This document shows positions 20,201 to 27,124 of a stretch of DNA of 27,187 nucleotides, piece by piece. The DNA comes from Saccoglossus kowalevskii (lineage: Eukaryota > Hemichordata > Enteropneusta > Harrimaniidae), in NCBI RefSeq assembly GCF_000003605.2, contig NW_003143821.1, forward strand, positions 89,806 to 116,992, read 5' to 3'. Position 1 is the stretch's first letter. Each line of letters begins with the position of its first letter. The notes beneath the pieces are model-generated. The model did no database searches, had not been told where the DNA came from, and was given only the letters and a program-made list of their open reading frames with translations. Both the position numbers and the translations under genes were made by a program.

Positions 20201-22377
20201 GCAAAGGCTTACATGCATATGTGCATGCATTCTATAATAGGTGGATGGAGTGAAGGCTGTAAACGGAATAAACAGGAAGTGAATAGGTCCCACAACACAA
20301 AAGCCAAAGTGTATATCCTAGTGGTGATTTAGCACAGTGTATTGTAAAAGAGACAGCAATCTCAAACAGACTGGTATGTGCACGTGCACGAAAGGTCAGA
20401 CTACACTATGGGTGACGTGATCAGCAATTAAGCTGCCACAAAAGGCAATTCCGCGAATAACGCTGGAGAATAATGAATAGCATGTTTGTTTTTTTTCACG
20501 TGAAAATCTTGTTTGCAGCTGTTATAAGTATTAATTAAAGTTTTGTTAGCTGGCCATGAAGTCTTTCTACAACTCCAGGATTTGGATCTTCTTGTCCATT
20601 TAAGGAGCAGGAAAACAGAATATCAATGAACACCATCCACCAACCCCACCATCCACATACATGTACATTGCATAATACCAAACAATGCATCAAAATTGTC
20701 ACCATTCCGGAACCAGATCTCAGTAATGTGTGAATGGATTTGGTTTAAATGTGGTACAATCATTAAAGACAAAATAGAACCTTGATGCACTCCATTTTAT
20801 TTTTAAGATCAAGTTCAAAATGGCCAAAAGGTGGCCATTATGTTTCTAAGAATGCAGTTCCATATATTTAACATGTCTGGGCCAATCATGTTTACATCAC
20901 ACATACAAAATGCATCATATCGCACATATGCACATGCATTAGTTTCATGATCTGATTCAAGATGGCTGAATGGCAGCCATTCTAAGACCAAATATGTCTT
21001 AAAATCACAAATTTCACCAGTCCGAAACCAGTCATGCATTGACAGTTTCTGTTTCTGTTTGAAATGACTGACTGGTGGAATTTTGTTTCAAAAATGCAGT
21101 TCAAACTTCACATATCGGACAAATGCACATATAATTTTGTGACTATCAAATCCAAAATGGCTGACCGACAGTCATCTTGTTCAAATGAATGCAGTTGCGT
21201 GTTTGTACTACACACATACATCACAAATCAAGTCATATACTTCATACCTAAGATACAAACAAGGACTATGTTTGACAATAACTTTTTTCATGTTCATTAA
21301 ACAAGAACACAAGGTATGTTCACTGTATTCTGCAAATTTCGCGATTTCACAGTTTACTCAAACTGATATATAAAAGCAATAACACATGTACTAGTATATA
21401 ATCTATTATACCAATAACTTCAAATAACTACAGTTACAAGAAACTAGCAAGGCAGTTTGACAGTTGAGTGGTCATTACTGCACAATCTAGTTTGATTCAC
21501 TTCCCAAGACAAAAAGAAAAAAAAAAATTAAAAAAAAAAAAAAAATTGACAAGCCTAGAAAATTAATAGTCTAATAGTAGGAGTCAGTTGATAAAATGAA
21601 GGATTTCATCAGCGTCCTTGTACTATATTTCATTGTGTCAGCTAAGGACCAACCTGTGTATTATTTTACATAAAAAAACATGATGATGCATGTTAAGTAA
21701 GACTTTTGCAACATTTTTTTTTGCAATAACAATGCATAGTGATTGCATTAGAGTTGCAATTGATCTTATTAGGCGTCGCATATTCACCATCTAGTGATCG
21801 CATTCTGGAAAATTAATATGGTTAGGCCAGTTTAAGCGATACCTAGCATGGTTCAATAAAAAAACGTAATAATATGCGATGAGAGCATCACAAACGTGTG
21901 ATGCAAATGCGATAAATGTGCAATGCGAATAAGTAAAATGTAGGAATGTGTATGACAGGTTAGGCAAAAGCAATAAATTCCACAAGACATAGAACAAATT
22001 TCTAATAAAAGATGCATGGCTAGTGGACTGTTAAAATTTTAATAGTCGTTGATCGCATTAATTGTGACAATAAAAAGAGAGGTAGCCCATAAGTTATTGC
22101 AGGCCCCTATAATATACAACTTTGTTTCTAGTGCACACAAAAAATAATTTACCTTCAACAACTAAGTTAATTTCTTCTATTACAGTTGTATTCCCATCTC
22201 TACATTGGTATGTACCTTCTTGTGATTTCATGGCGTGTTCTATTACCAAAACATTGTATTGCTTCATGTCAACACCATCCTTATACCAAGTTACCGTGGA
22301 ATTGTCATTCGAACATTGTAAAACAACCTTTTGTCCAATCAATACTGTTCTCTCGATGGCATCAAGTTGGGTTATTA
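1541..22377 (-). CDS. Receptor-type protein tyrosine phosphatase, Ptp99A/PTPRG-like, internal 18 exons (both ends outside the window)
   Basis: Single-pass membrane receptor that should bind an extracellular ligand and dephosphorylate phosphotyrosine on cytoplasmic proteins. Exons in transcript order (high to low coordinate): 22377-22153, 19353-19227, 18250-18081, 15840-15656, 15531-15417, 15015-14806, 14293-14195, 13471-13169, 11621-11432, 10473-10385, 8443-8346, 6809-6716, 6060-5981, 5344-5308, 2897-2800, 2582-2448, 2202-2045, 1676-1541. Total 2549 nt. All introns are GT-AG, all phases join, and there are no internal stops. Domains: Ig, four FN3, Thr/Ser/Pro stalk, transmembrane helix, juxtamembrane segment, D1 with [25 protein letters not shown] and [11 protein letters not shown]1 wording ([23 protein letters not shown]) resembles R5 phosphatases as I recall them. 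The Ig-plus-four-FN3 ectodomain also fits R2B receptors (MAM-Ig-4xFN3), so subtype is less certain than family. The first exon shown starts mid-codon, so signal peptide exons lie upstream. The rest of D1 and any D2 lie beyond coordinate 1. Confidence 0.95.
2045..2202 (-). CDS. RPTP exon: D1 WPD loop and start of catalytic loop
   Basis: 158 nt. [15 protein letters not shown] contains the WPD loop with the general-acid aspartate intact. The exon ends GPIIVHC plus two bases, so the catalytic cysteine is its last full codon. Donor gtgagc; phase 2. Confidence 0.97.
2448..2582 (-). CDS. RPTP exon: D1 KCEQYWP to TVRRFTVKN
   Basis: 135 nt, exactly 45 codons, phase 0 to phase 0. [11 protein letters not shown], then [10 protein letters not shown] and [10 protein letters not shown] as in R5-type D1 domains. 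Skipping would be frame-neutral but would remove the central sheet. Acceptor ctatag, donor gtgagt. Confidence 0.95.
2800..2897 (-). CDS. RPTP exon: D1 FWQMIWEQN / TNLVEKGK
   Basis: 98 nt. [17 protein letters not shown] then [10 protein letters not shown], the conserved D1 core (FWxMIWEQN, TNLVExGR). Acceptor ctttag, donor gtatgt, leaves in phase 0. Confidence 0.96.
3107..3319. mobile_element. MITE family A, copy 1 (TA-flanked, 213 bp)
   Basis: Ends are inverted repeats. The left TACTGTAAAATACTTTATTT matches the reverse complement of the right end exactly for 21 bases and continues with near matches to about 33. TA at both outer edges fits a TA target duplication (Tc1/mariner-type non-autonomous element). 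A second copy lies at 25549-25723. No coding capacity. Lies in the RPTP intron 2898-5307. Confidence 0.85.
3657..4829 (+). mobile_element. Non-autonomous Helentron/pearl-like element with tandem core, copy 1
   Basis: Starts AACAAGCAGCCT and has TAGCTCCGCTGT near the 5' end, whose complement ACAGCGGAGCTA forms the 3' end. Between them lie about six tandem units of roughly 157 bp (anchor word CAAAGCAAT at 3758, 3915, 4072, 4229, 4387, 4548). Then come an ACG/ACGG-rich microsatellite (4757-4781) and a terminal hairpin (4798-4828). Short 5' segment, tandem core, microsatellite and 3' hairpin is the layout known for oyster pearl elements and HINE/Helentron relatives. Family assignment is inferred from this layout. 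Confidence 0.7.
4798..4828 (+). repeat. Terminal hairpin of the Helentron-like element
   Basis: AGCTCCGCT-CGAC, loop AAA, GTCG-AC-AGCGGAGCT: 9 + 4 paired bases with a two-base bulge. Structure and position match the 3' hairpin expected at Helitron-type ends. Confidence 0.8.
4830..5240 (+). mobile_element. Second, decayed Helentron-like element joined head-to-tail to copy 1
   Basis: Starts again with CAAGCAGCCTCTCTCGGATG directly after the 3' end of copy 1. It has little more than one core unit, a degraded microsatellite (GACAACGGCGGACG) and a mutated hairpin (AGCTCTACTCGATAAAGTTG...CAGCAGAGCT). Differences from copy 1 are spread throughout, so it is an older or separate lineage. Confidence 0.7.
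5292..5310. promoter_or_regulatory. Perfect 8-bp inverted repeat at the microexon donor
   Basis: AAGGTAAG-TCT-CTTACCTT on the plus strand. In the transcript the 5' splice site of the 37-nt exon occupies the first arm. A further partial copy (AGGTAAGTCT at 5281) follows. A regulatory effect on splicing is inferred only. Confidence 0.6.
5308..5344 (-). CDS. RPTP microexon, 37 nt ([12 protein letters not shown])
   Basis: A 37-nt exon encoding 12 residues plus one base. Joined to its neighbours it gives [20 protein letters not shown], the invariant D1 strand before the FW motif. Its length is not a multiple of three, so skipping it would shift the frame. Acceptor atttcag, donor gtaaga. The donor lies in one arm of a perfect 8-bp inverted repeat (5292-5310). 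Confidence 0.93.
5425..5955. repeat. Minisatellite, 30-bp unit, about 18 copies
   Basis: Unit GACATGTGAGGTTGGATAGT followed by AGTGTAATCT or AGTGTAACCT. Seventeen nearly identical units keep an exact 30-bp period and one divergent unit closes the array. T/C variants alternate for the first five units, suggesting a 60-bp higher-order step. It lies in the 636-nt RPTP intron between exons 5981-6060 and 5308-5344 and fills most of it. Because 30 is divisible by three, two minus-strand frames stay open for about 190 codons by chance. Confidence 0.97.
5981..6060 (-). CDS. RPTP exon: D1 YDHTRV to DYINANYVD
   Basis: 80 nt. [13 protein letters not shown] then DYINANYVD, both hallmark D1 motifs. It leaves in phase 0 at gtaaga. 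The 18-copy minisatellite in the following intron begins about 25 nt downstream of this donor. Confidence 0.95.
6716..6809 (-). CDS. RPTP exon: D1 with the NRY (pTyr-loop) motif
   Basis: 94 nt. [13 protein letters not shown] corresponds to the family's ENKxKNRYxxILA motif that sets the depth of the phosphotyrosine pocket. The usual lysine of KNRY is arginine here. The last base plus the next exon make the Tyr of YDHTRV. Donor gtaagt, acceptor ttttcag. Confidence 0.93.
6810..8345. other. RPTP intron, nothing recognised
   Basis: 1536 nt of AT-rich sequence between the D1 exons. No domain-like reading frame, RNA gene or clear repeat boundary seen. Confidence 0.6.
8346..8443 (-). CDS. RPTP exon: start of phosphatase domain D1
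   Basis: 98 nt. [15 protein letters not shown] followed by NGFSVEYD matches the opening helix of receptor phosphatase D1 domains (IPVxxFxxHVxxLHxxxxxGFSEEFE). Acceptor tttacag, donor gtgagt, leaves in phase 0. Confidence 0.93.
8444..10384. other. RPTP intron with a possible old interspersed repeat near 9540-9845
   Basis: 1941 nt. Most is unremarkable AT-rich DNA. A more GC-rich stretch at about 9515-9845 contains palindromes (GGTCATGACCAGGTCATGAC, GAGCATGCTCAG). It ends in an imperfect hairpin, TAGTCCGCC...GGACTA at 9806-9841. It looks like a decayed dispersed repeat, but no second copy is in the window. Confidence 0.4.
10385..10473 (-). CDS. RPTP exon: cytoplasmic juxtamembrane segment
   Basis: 89 nt, phase 2 to phase 1. 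Basic and polar sequence with [18 protein letters not shown] directly after the membrane helix, followed by a Ser/Pro stretch. It holds two adjacent tyrosines (YY) and TSPE/QSP sites that could be phosphorylated. The call rests on exact phase continuity with both neighbours and on good splice sites (attatag acceptor, gtaagt donor). The family has little conservation here. Confidence 0.85.
11224..11274. repeat. TG/GT microsatellite followed by GTTT repeats
   Basis: About 19 TG dinucleotides followed by three GTTT units, in the intron between the juxtamembrane and transmembrane exons. Confidence 0.97.
11432..11621 (-). CDS. RPTP exon: O-glycosylation-rich stalk and transmembrane helix
   Basis: 190 nt. 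The first half is rich in Thr, Ser, Pro and Val ([18 protein letters not shown]), a typical extended stalk. It is followed by about 27 hydrophobic residues ([20 protein letters not shown] and onward). The stop-transfer charge comes from the join to the next exon (FVF-RKR). Donor GTTTGT. Confidence 0.93.
11622..13168. other. RPTP intron, low-complexity A-rich, no gene
   Basis: Contains A-runs and a short AAT triplet array at 12409-12428. The 12650-12840 part is less AT-rich (CACACGCGCGG, GCATGCGCAGG), but no frame there resembles a known domain. No AATAAA was noticed on the minus strand close after the FN3-4 donor. Confidence 0.55.
13169..13471 (-). CDS. RPTP exon: FN3 domain 4 (whole domain in one exon)
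   Basis: 303 nt, exactly 100 full codons between phase 1 boundaries. Starts [12 protein letters not shown], core tryptophan in VVLWAPPA, then [15 protein letters not shown]. It is the only FN3 domain here not split by an intron. The donor is gtgaat (weak), and reading through it meets a TAA stop after three codons. Confidence 0.93.
14195..14293 (-). CDS. RPTP exon: FN3 domain 3, last part
   Basis: 99 nt. Joined to the previous exon it gives [18 protein letters not shown], the classic FN3 tail. Phase 1 to phase 1, so skipping this exon would keep the frame but remove strands F and G of FN3-3. Donor gtaagt. Confidence 0.92.
14478..14600 (+). repeat. Relic of the 157-bp Helentron-like core unit
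   Basis: ATTTATTAAAAACGGAGAAT, then GAAGATATCGACACAAAATG, AGAGGTCACCAAGGAACATA, ACCAAGTATAAA and TTTTCAAGAAGAAATCA follow the same order as the last core unit of the elements at 3657 and 16296, with many substitutions. No terminal sequences remain. Confidence 0.65.
14806..15015 (-). CDS. RPTP exon: FN3 domain 3, first part
   Basis: 210 nt, phase 1 to phase 1. It starts [14 protein letters not shown] and has the core tryptophan in MDLSWKPSV and the strand [10 protein letters not shown]. It ends at NLTEL, whose final glutamate codon is finished by the next exon. The donor is GTTTGT, a weak non-canonical +3 to +6 sequence, but the phase and protein join are exact. Confidence 0.92.
15417..15531 (-). 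CDS. RPTP exon: FN3 domain 2, second half
   Basis: 115 nt, phase 0 to phase 1. [17 protein letters not shown] is the FN3 motif (L-x-x-x-T-x-Y-x-x-x-V-x-A). The intron separating it from the first half is only 124 nt and is mostly ATC/ATT triplet repeat. Donor gtacgt. Confidence 0.93.
15551..15583. repeat. ATG/ATT triplet microsatellite
   Basis: ATGGATGATGATGATG followed by ATTATTATTATTATTAC. It occupies a quarter of the 124-nt intron that splits FN3-2. Confidence 0.95.
15656..15840 (-). CDS. RPTP exon: FN3 domain 2, first half
   Basis: 185 nt. It starts [14 protein letters not shown] and carries the core tryptophan in IQVSWKRPS and the GYIIMY strand. It leaves in phase 0 at donor gtaagt. 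The acceptor (ctgcag) is preceded about 30 nt upstream by a long T-rich decanucleotide repeat. Confidence 0.94.
15873..15940. repeat. A-rich decanucleotide repeat (TAAAAATAAA)n
   Basis: About six copies of a 10-bp unit. In the sense of the gene it is a TTTATTTTTA tract lying about 33-100 nt upstream of the FN3-2 acceptor. Confidence 0.95.
16296..17405 (+). mobile_element. Non-autonomous Helentron/pearl-like element with tandem core, copy 2
   Basis: Same start (AAACAAGCAGCCTCTCGG), same TAGCTCCGCTGT subterminal repeat and same core units as the element at 3657. There are about five units (CAAAGCA anchors at 16556, 16713, 16871, near 17035 and 17191), then an ACG microsatellite (17246-17277) and a hairpin end. 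The 3' end is doubled: hairpin ends lie near 17325 and 17405, each preceded by its own ACGACGG tract and CAATCACTCATATGATAAGC. Lies in the RPTP intron between FN3-1 and FN3-2 in the same orientation as copy 1. Confidence 0.72.
17710..17875 (+). mobile_element. Harbinger-like MITE or relic (tentative)
   Basis: TAA followed by GCTGTGTTCATGTTCAC, comparable to TAA followed by GTTGTGTTCACGTT at 26943. It contains TTAGTCCGTGCTAA (17787-17800) and ATCTTAGCCCG (17847-17857), the exact complements of words at 27060-27073 and 26970-26980. A three-base TAA flank suits PIF/Harbinger elements, but no transposase is present and the right terminus is not clear. Confidence 0.45.
18081..18250 (-). CDS. RPTP exon: FN3 domain 1, second half
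   Basis: 170 nt. It holds the FN3 second-half signature [18 protein letters not shown] (leucine, tyrosine and alanine positions conserved) and ends at TLKE with a phase 1 donor gtaagt, so the FN3 module as a whole is phase 1-1. NTSS, NYS and NLT are candidate N-glycosylation sites. Confidence 0.93.
19227..19353 (-). CDS. RPTP exon: FN3 domain 1, first half
   Basis: 127 nt. It begins [13 protein letters not shown], the usual FN3 start after an Ig domain, and contains the core tryptophan in VLLNWLPSN. Donor gtaagt. It ends two bases into a serine codon, so the intron that splits this FN3 domain is phase 2. Confidence 0.93.
19550..19719. repeat. AGCTAAA-rich candidate MITE
   Basis: The right end read on the minus strand begins TACAGTAAAACCTGTC, a typical TA-type transposon end. 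The body holds TTAGCTAAAG, AGCTAAACTAGCTAAAG and GCTAGCTAAA. The left end matches the right only weakly, so the boundaries are uncertain. Confidence 0.35.
19720..22152. other. Remainder of the first visible RPTP intron: degenerate repeats, no gene
   Basis: Contains three AATGGC...GCCATT hairpin words (20815-20840, 20958-20983, 21152-21179) spaced about 145-195 bp, an A-run at 21520-21545, and a stretch with recurring TGCGAT/GATCGCATT words at 21735-22060. No exon-like frame found. Confidence 0.5.
22153..22377 (-). CDS. RPTP exon: immunoglobulin-like domain
   Basis: 225 nt, entered with 2 nt completing a codon and left with 1 nt (phase 1 to phase 1), so the whole Ig domain is one symmetrical exon. 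Two cysteines (VVLQC and EGTYQC) bracket the typical tryptophan in VTWYKDG. Candidate N-glycosylation sites are NST and NTT. Acceptor cgcag at 22378 and donor gtaaat at 22152. No preceding exon (signal peptide, MAM, further Ig) could be recognised between 22378 and 27187. Confidence 0.93.
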
Positions 22378-23689
22378 CTGCGGATCAAAGAAGAGTGGTA
22401 TACTGGTAAGTGGTCAAAACTATTATGCATTCTGATCACAAATCAAAGGGTTCATAAGATAAAGGTATGCAAATGGTTTGATAACAATAATTATTTGAAG
22501 TTGCACTAATAGACTATTTCCCATTTCCCAAGAGATCCTGCAATATATGTGAAATTGAACCTAAAAACAGGACAAACAAAGGTCATAGCGTCATGGTGGC
22601 GTCAAAACATCAAATTTTTTGAGTACTTAAGAGCCTAATAATATGCCATACACATTTGATGATGGTCAATTTTGACGAAATATCTCAATGTCATTTCGAC
22701 ATTGAACAATAAATAAGAGAAATTAAAGTTCAAAATCAAATGATTTGATTTTTGAGGTATACGTTCAATAAGCATATTCATGTATTGCCCAAAATCTCGC
22801 AGTGAATGGAAAATCACCTATTGCAAGATAATCACAAAAAAGCAAGAAGAACAGACATTTCTAAAAATACAAGAAATGAAAGAAATGATTAGTTCTCCTG
22901 AAATCAACGTTAAATCATGTTATCAAATGTTTCTCAGGAATACCTCGACTAATTTCATTCAAACTTGCTGTTAACATCACTCATAGCAGGTTAATGAGAC
23001 AAATAATTTTCTTTTGCTATTTTATTCATACATGTAATGTCCGACTGGTAACCATTGTATTCTTCATGCACCTCAAATACACCTTCACAAATTTTGTTAA
23101 AATTTGGATATTTTGGGGTTTTGATGAAATTTAACTGACTGTCATTTTCCTAAAAAATCTAAATTTATTTCAAACTTTGTATGAACATCACACATAATAG
23201 GTTACTAATGCACATTATCCCCCCCCCCCCCCCACCGAGATTTGATTCAAAATGGCTGACTAGCAACCATGTATTGTTGTTCTTATTTTTCTATGTCTTT
23301 GACCATTTCCCAGACGTACATGCACCCTCGGTGATTTTTGAAGTGGGTATACATGTACTATTATACACATGCACATCAATTTGTTTACACATACTGTATT
23401 GTTATTTTCCTTTCAGAACTGTAAGATAACATTGCTCATAACAGTTTACGCAATCATCTTTTTTTAAGTTAATTTTACTGACACACACACATGAAAATCA
23501 CGCAGAATGGAATCTTCATCACATATACACATACACAGATAGGAAAATTACATGCAAGCAAAGTACATGTATGTGAAGTTAGCCACAATGTTAAATCTGA
23601 ATTGTGTTCTTAGAAAGGTTTGATTTCCTATTTGTATTGGCCTGTTTGTAATTCCGTCAGTGGAGAGCGCGCATACATGTACATGTATA
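22378..23689. other. Upstream of the Ig exon: intron, repeat-like, no exon recognised
   Basis: Searched on the minus strand for another Ig, MAM or signal peptide exon; none seen. A 15-base C-run lies at 23219-23233, followed by another AAAATGGCTGAC hairpin word (23247-23270). Related phrases recur around 22960-23280 (AACATCACTCATAGCAGGTT and AACATCACACATAATAGGTT), indicating a decayed tandem repeat of about 220 bp. Confidence 0.5.
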
Positions 23690-23876
23690 TACGGTAAACC
23701 GTTTTTTTCGCTAGAAATTTTACGATTCGAGAATTTATGGCATTCATGGTGAAAAAATTTCACGAGAGCTGCTGACACGCCACATGGTAGGACCCCAGTG
23801 AAATTGTCACTGCTTCGAAATTTCACAATTTTCATCAATTAGCGAAATTCTAACCAAGTTGAAGTGGTTTACGGTA
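23690..23876. mobile_element. MITE family B (187 bp, TA-flanked)
   Basis: Left end TACGGTAAACC and the complement of the right end, TACCGTAAACC, differ at one base. Inner parts share TTTCGCTA. Both edges show TA. No coding capacity. Confidence 0.6.
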
Positions 23877-25548
23877 CACATTCTCAGTACACGTATCTCC
23901 CGCTATGAAATACACTAGTAATATAAAACACACAGCAATAAATCTATATACATGTTTGAGTAACGTACACGCTCCGCAAATGACACATATGTATACACAT
24001 CACAACAGTTATAATCTTATCCCAGTGGGAGGTAGACATGACTATTTTCTCGATATCTACAATGTAACTTCTACTTTTCAGCTATACACTGCGATGATCA
24101 ACAGTAGCAAATTTATTAATTTATTTATTTATCTGTCTGTCTATTTATTCATTCATGTATGTATGTATTTATTAATTTATTTTATTTCTATGTACAGTAC
24201 CAATCATTCATGTATCTTCAGTTTTGAGTAAAATTACCACAAAAAAAAAAAACACAGTTACTGGATACAACTGTATTAAACCAAATTATCAAAATTTTGA
24301 GCTTTTCAACTGAAAAAATGGTTTGAAAGCGATGCTTATCAATGTAAAAAAAAAATGAAAACTACATGCTAATGGTCGGTAATGCCAATTAACAAAATTG
24401 ACATAATGGAAATTCTGATTATTCTACTAATGTGTTGAACACGCTGAATCTCTACTTTGTAAATTGTCATTTTATCAGACTAGAAAATTACATTTAATAT
24501 TTACTTCAATCACTATTTAACTGTGCCATGTGCATAACCACCTACGCAACAATGAAAAAAAAAATCATAATTTTTCAAACTGCTGAAGTGAAATTATTAC
24601 TGATTTATTTTAATTTTAAATATCATAATTGCCCACAAAGCTGACAGGTGTCAATCAAACATTAACAGATACAAAATGTAACAGGTTAAAATTCACTCAC
24701 TCATTTGATGTTCATGATTCACCATGTCAATATCGTTTTTTTCTGGATAAAATAACAAGGGATTTTTTTTTTTAAATCACATTTTTTAATTTATTCATCA
24801 ATTTATTTTTATTATTATTTTTATTACATGTATATGTAAATGACTGATGAATGGTGAATTTAGACCACAACCAAGGAATATAGACAGTGGAGTCTTTGTA
24901 ACAATCAATGAATAATATATCTAATCTGATTAACACGATTATTTTCTGATTATTTTCAAAAGCTTGATCACAAGAGAGAAAAAAACATATCAGGCATCTC
25001 AAATAAGAGGTAGCAGTAGGGTGAAGTGAGGGTGGGAGTCAAGTTCAGAGTACACACTTGGCAGGGTATGAAGGATGATTAATTGAGTCATATATCACAC
25101 ACACACATGTACAACAGCTGTGGATGGTATCACTATGTGTATACAGGATGATACACTAACACTAGGTCAGTTCAACAACTGTATCACCATTAATCAACTA
25201 CACCTACAATGTACATGCACATTAATATAAAACCAAGCATAAAGTTAAATGCCATCAGCTGTATATTAATTAAAGACCTGCTTTAGGTTTGGTGCATTTC
25301 TTTATTAACGACTTTTGCCTTTGAGCTCTTCTAAGTATCCAACAAAGAGAGAAAGATTAATGGATTGTCATGATTTGGATTATTTTATTGGTTCGCTAGT
25401 TCATTGCACTTTTACAACCCTAAACTACATGCACATGAAAACATGCTTAGATCAAGTAAAATTTTTTAGATACAACACGGTTGGACAATGTTTTGTAGCT
25501 CTATTTACAACCACCATACATGTACATGTATGTCTGGTTAATTACCGG
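23877..25548. other. Non-coding, with a compound tetranucleotide array
   Basis: At 24119-24182 TTTA, TCTG, ATTC and ATGT tetranucleotide runs follow one another. The rest is AT-rich with homopolymer A and T runs. No gene, RNA or transposon ends recognised. Confidence 0.5.
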
Positions 25549-25723
25549 TACTGTAAATTATTTTTTAGGTGTTTTGTATGGACTTTATTTTTACTGATTT
25601 TTGGCGAGTTGAATGTAAAATATATGAAAAAGGTATATTCATTGGATTATATTTTCACTTAATCATTCCTTCAGCGAAAAAAGCAAAAATTAATTTCAAG
25701 CGAAAATAAATTATTTTACAGTA
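25549..25723. mobile_element. MITE family A, copy 2 (175 bp, deleted left arm)
   Basis: Starts TACTGTAAATTATTTTTTAG and ends AAATAAATTATTTTACAGTA. The interior follows copy 1 word for word (TTACTGATTTTTGGCGAGTT, GAATGTAAAATAT, GGTATATTCA, TTCAGCGAAAA). Its left arm lacks about 35 bases present in copy 1. TA flanks on both sides. Confidence 0.85.
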
Positions 25724-26942
25724 GGCAGGGTTCTCCCCAGGGCATTATGAACTAGGGGTCCCCAGATGTTTTATCCAATCAATTTTGGATAAACAATAAA
25801 ACCAATTTAGCATAACAATGAACACAATAAAAGTCATTACTATGTTCTATTGTTATGCAAATTGACCAATACTGTATGCAATTTTTCGGGGATGAACACT
25901 GTAAAAATGGGCATATCGGTAGATGGATATTTCATCCGACAAGAAATGGTGTATGTCAATCACATGGGTTTTAAAGTTTTATACACATGATAGGACCACA
26001 CTTTGAGTGTGGCAACGCTTCATGTTTGGTGACGTAGTACGGGGTATAGGCCAGCCAGGCCAAACCTCAGTATGGTTCACAGTAATTACCAGCAGACACT
26101 GAATTATTCAGTTCATATGGCAAAAGATACATGTAAGTATATTTCCATTTTTATTCACAGGTTTCAAATATGCGTGATAGTTCTTTGATTACCTCAGAGA
26201 CTCGTTTAAAGTTTGTACATTATGTGCACCATCAATGACTCATGTCAACCAAAATTTGTAACGAAGTGAATGCACACTTCAAGGAGTTCACATTACTCTA
26301 AGTCGGAGATAAACTGAAATGCATTGGTCTTACTATAAAGAATCGAGACACAAAGCCGTAATTTTACGTATGTGACGCACAGTAAATTGACATAACACTG
26401 CAACCTCTTCACTTGTACTTTGAAATAGAGATTGGTGACACCATTTATCTGTATTGTCCAAGTGAAGTTATAAAATGCATCACCGTGCCGTGCATCAAAT
26501 GGAATTAATGGAATGACGTTTGGGTGTTTTCATGCTCCATAATACAAAACACATCATAAAATCAGCGACTGAACTCAAGTCATTTAAGAAATTGAACATT
26601 AGGTGTGTGCATTTATCAACAGATGCATTTTACTTAGTACAAACATTTAAAAGTAAAAAAATACATAAAAATAAATTATAATCATAGAACGTACACATGA
26701 TGTGTGCATGTTTCGTTTGCAGGGTTACTTTTTGTACCTGCACCAAATACTGTGAATAAATTTAGTTTAGAACAAGCTGTCAGGCCATACAGTACCGGAA
26801 TCACAGTATTTTCATGGGATCATACGATCTAGTATGGGGTACTACACATGTATATATGTGTGTCATCAAAACACAAACCATGAAAAATTATTATATTAAT
26901 TTTTCCTGTACTTCTAAATTAGTAACTGACATTATGGACACA
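25724..26942. other. Non-coding, nothing recognised
   Basis: AT-rich DNA with short inverted words but no clear repeat boundary, exon or RNA gene. Confidence 0.5.
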
Positions 26943-27124
26943 TAAGTTGTGTTCACGTTACACGAAGTACGGGCTAAGATTTAAGCTGATTTAGGCTTAT
27001 CTAGCATATTTGCGTTTCGGCTCGACCCAATTGCGTCCACGCACAGGGAGGGCCAGTCGTTAGCACGGACTAAGGGGTGCCATTAGTCGGTGACCTTTGG
27101 TAAGCCGCTATTTACGAACGAAAA
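26943..27124 (+). mobile_element. Left end of a Harbinger-like element (tentative)
   Basis: TAA then GTTGTGTTCACGTTACACG, followed by CGGGCTAAGAT and TTAGCACGGACTAA, words shared in reverse complement with 17787-17857. GC content rises markedly compared with the preceding kilobases, and an ATG frame starts at 27125. The element would extend past the window. Confidence 0.4.

Noticed and set aside
23548-23838. 96-codon minus-strand frame
   Set aside because: Mostly within MITE family B; no protein similarity recognised.
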